A stretch of 64,000 nucleotides of DNA from Oscillospiraceae bacterium (GTDB lineage Bacteria > Bacillota > Clostridia > Oscillospirales > Acutalibacteraceae), in NCBI GenBank assembly GCA_015065975.1, contig SVPG01000008.1, positions 1 through 64,000 of the forward strand. Reading direction: 5' to 3'. Under the pieces are notes generated by a model. The model searched no databases, was not told where the DNA came from, and saw only the letters and a list, made by a program, of their open reading frames with translations. Position 1 is the stretch's first letter; each line of letters begins with the position of its first letter. Below are positions 50,821 to 58,388 of the stretch, piece by piece. Made by a program: the position numbers and the translations under genes.

Positions 50821-52002
50821 ATGCCTAAAGCAGATCTTCTCACTCAGGCTCGCGGCTTTTGCGAATTTCGGGCAGACGGTGTCTTCCCCGAGAGATTTCT
50901 GAATCTCTGTTCAGGTGCGGGTATGGGACTGTGGCAGATAGAACGCACAAAAACAGGTATAAAGGCTCATATAATCGCATCACGCTACAAAAAGCTGCGT
51001 CCGCTGGCAAAAAAGTGCTCGCTCAGGCTGCACGTCGAGAAAAAGCACGGACTTCCCTTCACGCTTATCCCCTACCGAAAGAGGTCGGGTTTTGTGCTCG
51101 GGCTTTTTCTTTTCTGCGGCATAATATGGCTCATGTCGCAGTTTGTATGGTTCATTCAGCTCCCCGAAGTATCACCCGAGCTCAGACCTCAGCTTGAACA
51201 GGCGCTCGAGGATTCCGGAGTTCGTGCGGGGGCTCTGACCTCAAGAGTGGACGGAAGCCTTATCGCGACAAAGCTCGAGCTTGAGCTTCCGGGGATAATG
51301 TGGATAACTGTCAACACCTACGGCAGCAGTGTCACCGTCGACCTGCGTGAAATTCAGACTTTGAATCCCGTTGTCGGAAACGACGAGCCGTGCAACGTTG
51401 TCGCCGCAAAACCGGGCATCATAATATCGGCTGATGCGATGGGCGGCGAAGCTCAGGTAAGCGCGGGTCAGACCGTTGCGGCGGGCGACCTTCTCATAAG
51501 CGGTATAGTCGAATATCAGAACGGGTCGGTATCCATGCTTCACGCATGGGGTGATGTATGGGCAAGGACCGATTATGAGTTTTCTTGCACCGTCCCCTAT
51601 CTTTATACATCGGTCGAGCGAAGCGGAAAGGTCACGACCAACCGAAGGCTTTTCCTGCTCGGATTCGAAATACCGCTCGGTTATACCAAATACGAGGGTG
51701 AATGTGAGCTCGAGGTTTCAAAGCAGACTCTCAACGTTTTAGGGGTAGAGCTCCCCTTCAGCCTCATAACCGAAAACAGATATGAAACCGTCAATCTTAT
51801 GAGAATGATATCGGAAGACGAGGCGCTTGCCATCGCAAGGCAGGACATTTCAGCTCAGCTTGAAAGCTGTTCGGGCATCGAAATCCTGTCCCGTGTCGAA
51901 AACGTCAAAACAGATGAAACGGGTATCACGGTAACTCTGAAAATAACCGCAAAAGAAAACATTGCAAAGCAGGAATTGATATTATTCGGGGATAATTCAT
52001 AA
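50821..52002 (+). CDS. yqfD: sporulation protein YqfD
   Basis: This 393-residue protein has a short cytoplasmic N-terminus, one membrane helix (RSGFVLGLFLFCGIIWLMSQFVWFIQL, about 85-110) and a large extracytoplasmic beta-rich region. ELPGIMWITVNTYGSSVTVDLREI and a VAAKPGIIISADAMGGEAQVSAGQTVAAGDLLISGIVE hybrid-like stretch are typical of YqfD. The ATG follows GGGAGG by 7 nt. It is between yqfC and phoH, as in Bacillus, where it is needed for sporulation. Confidence 0.93.
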   Translation: MPKADLLTQARGFCEFRADGVFPERFLNLCSGAGMGLWQIERTKTGIKAHIIASRYKKLRPLAKKCSLRLHVEKKHGLPFTLIPYRKRSGFVLGLFLFCGIIWLMSQFVWFIQLPEVSPELRPQLEQALEDSGVRAGALTSRVDGSLIATKLELELPGIMWITVNTYGSSVTVDLREIQTLNPVVGNDEPCNVVAAKPGIIISADAMGGEAQVSAGQTVAAGDLLISGIVEYQNGSVSMLHAWGDVWARTDYEFSCTVPYLYTSVERSGKVTTNRRLFLLGFEIPLGYTKYEGECELEVSKQTLNVLGVELPFSLITENRYETVNLMRMISEDEALAIARQDISAQLESCSGIEILSRVENVKTDETGITVTLKITAKENIAKQELILFGDNS

Positions 52003-52040
52003 AAAACTTAAAAATTTCAATAAAATTTTAACAAAAAGTA

Positions 52041-52069
52041 GTGACTTGCCATTTTCAATGTGGTATAAT
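52041..52069 (+). promoter_or_regulatory. extended -10 promoter of phoH
   Basis: GTGACT (52041-52046), 17-nt spacer, TGG-TATAAT (52064-52069 for the hexamer): an extended -10 with a weak -35. It lets phoH be transcribed apart from the sporulation genes upstream. Confidence 0.65.
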
Positions 52070-52102
52070 ACAAACGTAAAACTATGTAAAAAGGACGATC
52101 AG

Positions 52103-53068
52103 ATGTACGAACAAACGGTGCAGTTTGACCGCATGGAACACGCGGTCAGCTTATTCGGCAGTTTTGACGAAAACATCAGACTGATTGAGTCGGCCTTCGA
52201 TGTCAGCATCGTCAGCCGCGGCTCTGAGGTCAAAGTTTCGGGCGAGGCTGAAAATGTCGCAAACGCTGTGCGCGCCATCAACACTCTGCTCATGCTTCTC
52301 AACAGGGGTGAAACGCTCAACGAGCAGAATGTACGCTACTGCATTTCCTCCGTCAAGGACGGAACGACCGACAGAATGGAGTCGATGCTGCGTGAATGTG
52401 TATGCATAACCGCTCGCGGCAAGCCCGTAAAACCAAAGACCATCGGTCAGAGCAATTACTGCGAAGCAATCGCAAAAAACACCATCACAATCGGTGTCGG
52501 ACCTGCGGGTACAGGTAAGACCTATCTCGCTGTTGCGATGGCGGTCGCCGCATTCCGCGCAGGTGATATAAACCGAATAATTCTCACAAGACCTGCTGTC
52601 GAGGCGGGCGAAAAGCTCGGTTTCCTTCCCGGCGATCTTCAGCAGAAGGTCGACCCCTATCTGAGACCGCTTTATGACGCACTCTTTGATATGCTCGGTG
52701 CCGAATCGTTCCAGCGATATCAGGAACGCGGTGCCATCGAGGTCGCTCCGCTCGCATATATGAGAGGACGTACCCTCGACGACAGCTTTATAATACTCGA
52801 CGAGGCGCAGAACACCTCACGCGAACAGATGAAGATGTTCCTCACACGTCTTGGATTCAATTCAAAAATGGTCGTCAACGGCGACATCACTCAGATCGAT
52901 CTGCCCGACGGCAAACAATCGGGACTCATAGAAGTCTCCAGAATATTAGGTTCTATCGACGGCATCGGCATTGTTCAGTTCGACCAGCGCGATGTTGTCC
53001 GACATAAGCTTGTTCAGGATATAATTCTTGCCTACGAAAAGGCTTCATCTCAGAACAGGAAAAAGTAA
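52103..53068 (+). CDS. phoH: PhoH family ATPase
   Basis: This 321-residue P-loop protein has a KH-like N-terminal part (about 10-75). The ATPase core shows Walker A GVGPAGTGKTYLAVAMAV near residue 133, RIILTRPAVEAGEKLGFLPGDLQQKVDPYLRPLYDAL, and Walker B FIILDEAQNTSREQMKMFLTR. It belongs to the PhoH/YlaK group, often adjacent to ybeY and linked with RNA metabolism. The ATG at 52103 is 6 nt after AAAGGAC, downstream of its own promoter. Confidence 0.94.
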   Translation: MYEQTVQFDRMEHAVSLFGSFDENIRLIESAFDVSIVSRGSEVKVSGEAENVANAVRAINTLLMLLNRGETLNEQNVRYCISSVKDGTTDRMESMLRECVCITARGKPVKPKTIGQSNYCEAIAKNTITIGVGPAGTGKTYLAVAMAVAAFRAGDINRIILTRPAVEAGEKLGFLPGDLQQKVDPYLRPLYDALFDMLGAESFQRYQERGAIEVAPLAYMRGRTLDDSFIILDEAQNTSREQMKMFLTRLGFNSKMVVNGDITQIDLPDGKQSGLIEVSRILGSIDGIGIVQFDQRDVVRHKLVQDIILAYEKASSQNRKK

Positions 53069-53085
53069 AGGTTTGTGAAAGGAGA

Positions 53086-53100
53086 GCCCGTTTTCGGGGC
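53086..53100 (+). other. hairpin in the ybeY initiation region
   Basis: CCCG pairs with CGGG around TTTT, with one more base pair past a bulge. It lies between AAAGGAG and the GTG start at 53103. Looping it out leaves about 6 nt between ribosome site and start. Confidence 0.45.
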
Positions 53101-53102
53101 CA

Positions 53103-53624
53103 GTGAGTAAAATGGATAAGACAAAAGTAATTATCGACAACAGACAGAATAAAGTTAAAATTCCGACCGGCATAAGACTTCTTCTGCGCCGCTGCTGCAA
53201 CGCGACCCTCACTCTCGAAAAGTTCGAGGGACCCGCTGAGATAAGCGTTTCCTTTGTTGACGAGGAGGAGATTCACGCTCTCAATCTTCAGCATCGCGGC
53301 GTTGACTCTGTGACCGATGTTCTCTCCTTCCCTCTCGGCGAAAACGGAGTTTATGACATAAACCCCGCAACGGGTGCAAAGCAGCTCGGTGATATAGTCT
53401 TATGCGTCCCGCGTGCCGTCGAGCAGGCCGACCGTTTCGGTCACTCGCTCCAGCGCGAGATGGGATATCTCACCGTTCACTCAATGCTTCATCTGCTCGG
53501 TTACGACCACGAAGAGGGCGGTCTTGAACAGGTTCGTATGCGCGAAAAGGAAGAGGCTGTTATGGTCCTTCTCGGAATCCCGAGAGACGGAAGCTATGTC
53601 CCAAACCCCGACAGCGAGGTATAA
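53103..53624 (+). CDS. ybeY: endoribonuclease YbeY
   Basis: This 173-residue zinc enzyme matures rRNA 3' ends and takes part in ribosome quality control. The zinc motif HSMLHLLGYDHE (HxxxHxxxxxH) is near residue 127, preceded by the Arg-containing RGVDSVTDVLSFPL. The GTG at 53103 suits the AAAGGAG site when a small hairpin between them is looped out; an ATG three codons later (53112) is possible. It follows phoH, the conserved neighbour. Confidence 0.95.
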   Translation: MSKMDKTKVIIDNRQNKVKIPTGIRLLLRRCCNATLTLEKFEGPAEISVSFVDEEEIHALNLQHRGVDSVTDVLSFPLGENGVYDINPATGAKQLGDIVLCVPRAVEQADRFGHSLQREMGYLTVHSMLHLLGYDHEEGGLEQVRMREKEEAVMVLLGIPRDGSYVPNPDSEV

Positions 53625-53689
53625 TTCTCTTTTCTCTTACATATAATATTATCGGCAGTCGGAGGCGACGTGATATTCTCCCGCTGCTG

Positions 53690-53711
53690 CGGTCGGAATT
53701 TCTTCCGGCCG
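53690..53711. other. hairpin in intergenic region
   Basis: CGGTCGGAA and TTCCGGCCG pair with one G-U or mismatch around a 4-nt loop. No U-tract. No gene lies in 53625-53720. Confidence 0.4.
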
Positions 53712-53730
53712 CGATGAAATACATAAAAAA

Positions 53731-53768
53731 ATCACTTTTGAAATCATTCGATTCCAAAAGTGATTTTT
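53731..53768. terminator. bidirectional terminator
   Basis: AAATCACTTTT pairs with AAAAGTGATTT, with A-run on the left and T-run on the right (TTTCTTTT). It serves both ybeY and the convergent ABC operon. Confidence 0.9.
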
Positions 53769-53783
53769 CTTTTATCCTAAAGC

Positions 53784-55892
53784 TCAGTCCTCATATTCCA
53801 CAAGGTCATTGTTTCTCTTCATCAGAAGATCGAGATCTTCCACCTCGAGGAACATGACACCGTCATCAAATTTGTTGACGTAGAATCCGTCATCCTCGGG
53901 AACATAATGCTCATAGTAATAGTTCACCATAACAAACGGTCTTGAAAAATCGAAATCGTCAGGCAGCTTATCACCCGTTACCGCATCGATATACTTTTCA
54001 ATATCGTAACCTTCAAGAACTTCCTTTTCACCGCTCATTTCCTCGCCGTTAAAATATACACCGTGAGTATACATCGATGTTCCCTGAGGAACATAAGCAG
54101 TAAGAGACAGGTCGAAATAATAATCCTCATCCTTGGCGATTATTTCTTCAAGTGAGACTTTATTTCTGTCATTGGCGTACTCCATATAAAGCGACAGTGC
54201 CTTCGGAGTAAAGAAGCCGAGCGGGTACTCAACATACATCAGTCTGCCGTTATGTCTGAGCGTGAGATAGATATAGCTTATATCGACATCTCCCACCATC
54301 GGCTGTCTGAAGCTGCCGATGGGCATAACATCGCCATAGACATTTCCGAAAATAAAGTTTCTGTGGTTCTCATCAAGGCCCTTGACCTCCTCGACAAACA
54401 GCTCATATATTTCCTTGTTCTGCTTCTGAGTCAGAGAATGTCCCGTTTCGACCTCAAGAACATCATCGGGATCGACAAGTGTTGTAAGCAGCGGATTGAA
54501 GCTGTCGTCATTATAAAGAGTTCTCTCGAGATTATAGATATCGCGTCCGTAGCTTATATTTCTGCGGATCGTGATGCCGCTGTCGAGCGTAATATCCACA
54601 GTGATCTCATTATAATTATCACCGAACGAACGATTTCTCTCAGACCTGATGGTACTTTCAAGAGAATCCGCGGTCATTTCGATTACCTTCGGGTTGGTTA
54701 TCTTCTTATCTGCCGCAAGAGCCTGAGCATACCTGCTTGTATCATCATCGTAGACCAGTCTGACATATTTTATATTATCCGTCTCGACGGGAATCGCATA
54801 GATGATTTCGGACGCCGCTCTGACGCCGAAAATCAGACCGACATTGAGAAGCACAAGCACAACAAGACCGGGAAGCATCTTCTTTGCAAAGCCTCTGAGT
54901 GTCTTTCTTGTAATAAGCTCATAGACAAAATACGCTATGATTGCCAGAATATAGAGGAATACCATTCCAATATTAACAGTAAAATGTCTGTCTTGCATAC
55001 TTATATCGATACAGCACGGCAGGCATATGATAAACGAAATGCACACACGTATTGCGGTCTGTACGATCTCGTTGGTTGCGGAGGTTGCTGCCTTTTCGCT
55101 CTTTCTTCTTCTGAAGAGGACAAGAGCAATTGCGAGATAGACAAGAGCAAGCACGGTTGTATAGACGATCGGACCGACCTTCTCTCCCCAACTGCTGTCC
55201 CCGTATCCAAACAGAACATCGAAGGTACTGCTTGTTACAAGATTGCCTTTGTTTGCAAAAATGTCGCCGAAAAGTCCGCCTGCTTCATCATAATAAGGAA
55301 TGATTTCGTTCTTTTCGTGAACGAGCTCATAAAATACTATCGAGAGCACTTTTGGCAGGAACAGGATAAGTGCCGACACTGCAAGCTGAGAGAAAAGGGT
55401 CGAGCTCAGATTCATCGCCAGCAGCACAGCCGCCGAAACAAGCAGATTGCAGGCAATCATACTCAGCGAATAGGTGATGAACTGAACAAAATCGCCCTCT
55501 ACGCCGGGGAATACAGCAAATTTTATACCTTCACTGAGCAGTCCGAGCAGCACGGGAGCTGTCAGCCAGGTCTGAATTGCGAGGAAAAAGCTCACAAAAA
55601 GCTGTTCTCTCGACTGTGGTATGGAATGATAATAGTCGGACGCTGCACGGGTATTGAGAAAATGGAAGAGCGACAGCGTCATTATCGGCGCAAGAACGAC
55701 AAAGCCTATCGCAAGTCCGACAAGCTCGTACGAGGCTGTCAGAAGACTCGATGCATTTTTGTCGTAAAGATTGCTGTCTGTATAACTCAGCAGATAAACC
55801 AGGAACGTTATGAGAAGGTATGTCATACCGACAACGCGGGTCTGACGCAGACCTTCTTTATAAAGATCCTTTGAGAAAAGCTTTATCTTCAT
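53784..55892 (-). CDS. ABC-2 type transporter permease
   Basis: This 702-residue membrane protein has about seven N-terminal helices (residues 20-350), with YYHSIPQSREQLFVSFFLAIQ between two of them. One more helix (about 344-362) precedes a large C-terminal domain of 340 residues that is probably extracytoplasmic, acidic and beta-rich. Bacillus YtrC/YtrD-type permeases are smaller, so the extra domain is notable. Its start overlaps the ATPase gene by 4 nt. Substrate is unknown; cell-wall stress is the usual context for YtrA-controlled transporters. Confidence 0.88.
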   Translation of the reverse strand: MKIKLFSKDLYKEGLRQTRVVGMTYLLITFLVYLLSYTDSNLYDKNASSLLTASYELVGLAIGFVVLAPIMTLSLFHFLNTRAASDYYHSIPQSREQLFVSFFLAIQTWLTAPVLLGLLSEGIKFAVFPGVEGDFVQFITYSLSMIACNLLVSAAVLLAMNLSSTLFSQLAVSALILFLPKVLSIVFYELVHEKNEIIPYYDEAGGLFGDIFANKGNLVTSSTFDVLFGYGDSSWGEKVGPIVYTTVLALVYLAIALVLFRRRKSEKAATSATNEIVQTAIRVCISFIICLPCCIDISMQDRHFTVNIGMVFLYILAIIAYFVYELITRKTLRGFAKKMLPGLVVLVLLNVGLIFGVRAASEIIYAIPVETDNIKYVRLVYDDDTSRYAQALAADKKITNPKVIEMTADSLESTIRSERNRSFGDNYNEITVDITLDSGITIRRNISYGRDIYNLERTLYNDDSFNPLLTTLVDPDDVLEVETGHSLTQKQNKEIYELFVEEVKGLDENHRNFIFGNVYGDVMPIGSFRQPMVGDVDISYIYLTLRHNGRLMYVEYPLGFFTPKALSLYMEYANDRNKVSLEEIIAKDEDYYFDLSLTAYVPQGTSMYTHGVYFNGEEMSGEKEVLEGYDIEKYIDAVTGDKLPDDFDFSRPFVMVNYYYEHYVPEDDGFYVNKFDDGVMFLEVEDLDLLMKRNNDLVEYED

Positions 55893-56815
55893 TTTGCCTC
55901 AACCTCCTTTTCATCAAATACATTGTCAAAGCTGTAACCGCGAAGCTGCATTTCATAGACAAATACCTCTTCGAGAGAAAGAGGAAGCACCTCGAGAATG
56001 ACCGGTCCGAGGGCATTGAGTCTGTTGCAGACAGCGTCTCTGTCGCCGCTTATTATCATATTTGCAACCGAGCCTCTCTTTGCGCAGTTTATGACATTTG
56101 CTCCTTCGACCGCGAGCTCCTCTTCGGTGAAATCACGGCTGAAGGCTATCTGAACCTTAAAGAGCGAGGTCTTGAGCTGTGAAACCTCCGACTGCAGTAC
56201 AATACCGCCCTTATGGAGCAGTGCGAGCTGGTCGCAGGTATCCTCAAGCTCTCTGAGCGAATGGCTGGTTATGACCGCCGCGGCGCCTCTGTCCATAACG
56301 TCCTCGGAAACAAGCCTCTTTACGACGCTTCTCATAACGGGGTCGAGTCCGTCAAATGTCTCGTCAAAAAGCATAACGTCGGGTTTTGACGCAAGAGCGA
56401 GTATCGTTGCAGCCTGACGTTTCATACCCTTCGAAAACTGGGATATGGGATTCTTCATGCTCAGGTCGAGCATTTTTGCATATTCCAGAAGCTTATCCGA
56501 ATCAAATCCCGGACGAACGGTTTCATACATTTTCGACATACGCGCAAGGTTTGCACCGGGCAGAAAATACAGCTCATCGGAAACATATGCTATTCTCGAT
56601 TTTGCCGCAAAGTTTTCATATATATCCTCGCCGTCCAGTTTTACTGTTCCGCCGTCCGGTCTGTAAACACCTGCGATAAGTCTTACAAGAGTGGATTTGC
56701 CCGCTCCGTTTGAACCGACAAGTCCGAAAACTCCCGCCTCCTGTATCTCACAGGATATTTCCGACAGCGCCGTGAAATTTTCAAATTTCTTCGTAGCCTT
56801 TTCTATACTTATCAA
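55889..56815 (-). CDS. ABC transporter ATP-binding protein
   Basis: This 308-residue ATPase has Walker A GLVGSNGAGKSTLVRLIAG near residue 36, the signature as SQFSKGMKRQAATILALAS near 125, and Walker B PDVMLFDETFDGLDPVMR. The H-loop is in VITSHSLRELEDTCDQLALLHKGGIV. It is most like the YtrB group. It sits between the GntR regulator and the permease with 4-nt overlaps at both ends, so all three are translationally coupled. Confidence 0.95.
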   Translation of the reverse strand: MISIEKATKKFENFTALSEISCEIQEAGVFGLVGSNGAGKSTLVRLIAGVYRPDGGTVKLDGEDIYENFAAKSRIAYVSDELYFLPGANLARMSKMYETVRPGFDSDKLLEYAKMLDLSMKNPISQFSKGMKRQAATILALASKPDVMLFDETFDGLDPVMRSVVKRLVSEDVMDRGAAAVITSHSLRELEDTCDQLALLHKGGIVLQSEVSQLKTSLFKVQIAFSRDFTEEELAVEGANVINCAKRGSVANMIISGDRDAVCNRLNALGPVILEVLPLSLEEVFVYEMQLRGYSFDNVFDEKEVEAK

Positions 56816-57195
56816 TTCTGTTCATCTCCTTTTTCACTGTATCCTTTATCAACAGCTTCATATACAAGTTTTTTGTCTATTCCCGCAATGGCAAGCTCGT
56901 GCGACAGACTTCTGACGCGATCGAGTTCCTTGAGTCGCTCCCTTGAGAGTATCTCGGCGGCACTCGGCGATACGAAACTGCCCTTTCCTTTGACCGTGTA
57001 GGTTATTCCTCTGCGTTCAAGGTCGGAATACGCCTTCTGGATGGTGTTTGGATTGATAGCCAGAGTGAGTGACAGCGAACGAACCGACGGCATCATTTCA
57101 TCGCTCTTCAGTATTCCCGTGAGAATAAACCGTTCCGCCTGTGCGATGATCTGCTCGTAAACCGCAAGCCTCGACTGGTTGTCTATCAAGAACAT
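56812..57195 (-). CDS. GntR family repressor, YtrA subfamily
   Basis: This 127-residue protein has an N-terminal winged helix (PVYEQIIAQAERFILTG-like stretch, SVRSLSLTLAINPNTIQKAYSDLERRGITYTVKGKGSFV). A short helical tail without a ligand domain follows, the YtrA layout. The start at 57195 is nine bases after AAAGGAG. It should repress its own operon by binding the 8-7-8 palindrome at 57231-57253. Confidence 0.94.
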   Translation of the reverse strand: MFLIDNQSRLAVYEQIIAQAERFILTGILKSDEMMPSVRSLSLTLAINPNTIQKAYSDLERRGITYTVKGKGSFVSPSAAEILSRERLKELDRVRSLSHELAIAGIDKKLVYEAVDKGYSEKGDEQN

Positions 57196-57230
57196 TCCTT
57201 TTCGCTCCTTTCTCATAGTCTCAGTCATTG

Positions 57231-57253
57231 GTGTACTATGACTATTAGTACAC
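57231..57253 (-). promoter_or_regulatory. operator of the YtrA-type repressor
   Basis: GTGTACTA-7-TAGTACAC is a perfect 8-bp inverted repeat. It lies at the predicted transcription start, just after the -10 box, and ahead of the repressor gene. This is where an autorepressor would block initiation. Confidence 0.8.
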
Positions 57254-57257
57254 TTAG

Positions 57258-57286
57258 GTTATACCACACACTTTCACACTTGTCAA
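57258..57286 (-). promoter_or_regulatory. consensus promoter of the GntR-ABC operon
   Basis: TTGACA (57286-57281), 17-nt spacer ending TGG, TATAAC (57263-57258) on the minus strand: near-perfect with an extended -10. Confidence 0.9.
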
Positions 57287-57412
57287 TAGGCAATCGGGAA
57301 AAATATTCTGTTCTATCGGGCGGTTCCTTTTCATAAATTATTGCAGACGGGAAGGCTATGATATATTTTCATGAAAAAGCTCAAAAAATATCATATCTTG
57401 TCCCAATCCGTC

Positions 57413-57440
57413 TTGAAATAACGAGATTTTGTGATATAAT
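57413..57440 (+). promoter_or_regulatory. sigma-A promoter of the zinc-ribbon membrane protein gene
   Basis: TTGAAA (57413-57418), 16-nt spacer, TATAAT (57435-57440). Confidence 0.75.
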
Positions 57441-57472
57441 CTTACTTAATATATAAGAAAGGGATGCCCGTT

Positions 57473-58297
57473 ATGAACAATCAGACTGTAAACTATCAGA
57501 CTTATGCACCTGCGGCAAAGAAGCCGCTTGACGTTGCAAAGACTACAAAGATCATCAAGATCCTTTGTGTCGTTGCTCTGCTCACTCTCCTTCTCGGCAC
57601 ACTCAACCCGATGCTCAGAGCAAACGGTTATGTAAGAGACGGCTATGCTGTAACAGGCTCTTCCAACCAGCTTATCGGCACTTCTATCCTCAGCTATACC
57701 GCAAACCTGACCGACAACATGTCCGTTCTCAACAAGGAGCTCAGCGAGAGCGTTGAGAATTGGGAGGACTACGGCTACAGCAAGTCCGACATCAAGGACG
57801 CTAAAGAGGATTTCCGCGAGGACAACCAGATGGATATGCTTACCTTCGAGATCATCTGCGCTTATCTCACACTTGCAGCTCTCGCAGCTGTCGCTGCCGG
57901 CGGCATTCTTCTTTTCCTCGACAAGCGCGCTGACATCCGCATGACTCTCATCACCTTCGGTGCAGCTGCTGTCGTACTCATCGGCATTGTTGATGCTATC
58001 TACATCATGAGCTATTATGAGAACTTCACCTTCTTCCTTATCACAGCTCTTGCAAGCTGGGCAGTTTATGCTCTTCTTGCTTACCTCGCATTCCAGGTCA
58101 TGAACGCAACCAAGGCTGCTGCTCCCGCTCAGTATTCCGTTCCGACCCCCAGCTACACCGTTCCCCAGAACACCTCCTACGGTGTTGACGGCGGCGAGGC
58201 TACCGTCGTTTCCGAAGCAAGAGTCTGCAAGGCTTGCGGCAAGGTCATTCCCGACGGTTTTGCTTTCTGCTCCGGCTGCGGCACAAAGTACGAATAA
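57473..58297 (+). CDS. membrane protein with C-terminal zinc ribbon
   Basis: This 274-residue protein has one helix near 30-48 (IIKILCVVALLTLLLGTLN), an extracytoplasmic acidic segment (to about 120) and three further helices (about 125-150, 155-180, 182-210). A Pro/Tyr-rich linker and a cytoplasmic CKACGKVIPDGFAFCSGCG ribbon close it. The ATG at 57473 is 8 nt after GAAAGGGA. It has strikingly regular codon use (many GCT, CTT, ATC), which may mean high expression. Family unknown. Confidence 0.82.
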   Translation: MNNQTVNYQTYAPAAKKPLDVAKTTKIIKILCVVALLTLLLGTLNPMLRANGYVRDGYAVTGSSNQLIGTSILSYTANLTDNMSVLNKELSESVENWEDYGYSKSDIKDAKEDFREDNQMDMLTFEIICAYLTLAALAAVAAGGILLFLDKRADIRMTLITFGAAAVVLIGIVDAIYIMSYYENFTFFLITALASWAVYALLAYLAFQVMNATKAAAPAQYSVPTPSYTVPQNTSYGVDGGEATVVSEARVCKACGKVIPDGFAFCSGCGTKYE

Positions 58298-58337
58298 CAG
58301 TTTTTAATACTGTATTCATATAAACCGACTATATTTA

Positions 58338-58364
58338 ATAGCGTCCCTCAAACGGGACGCTATT
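58338..58364 (+). other. strong hairpin after the zinc-ribbon gene
   Basis: AATAGCGTCCC pairs perfectly with GGGACGCTATT around a 5-nt loop. No U-tract follows, only ACTGCATTTCACGGAGGG. It may protect a 3' end or lie in the htpG leader. Confidence 0.55.
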
Positions 58365-58388
58365 ACTGCATTTCACGGAGGGAACAAA

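Noticed and set aside
58298-58388. CIRCE-type operator ahead of htpG.
   Set aside because: The only inverted repeat (58338-58364) does not match TTAGCACTC-9-GAGTGCTAA.
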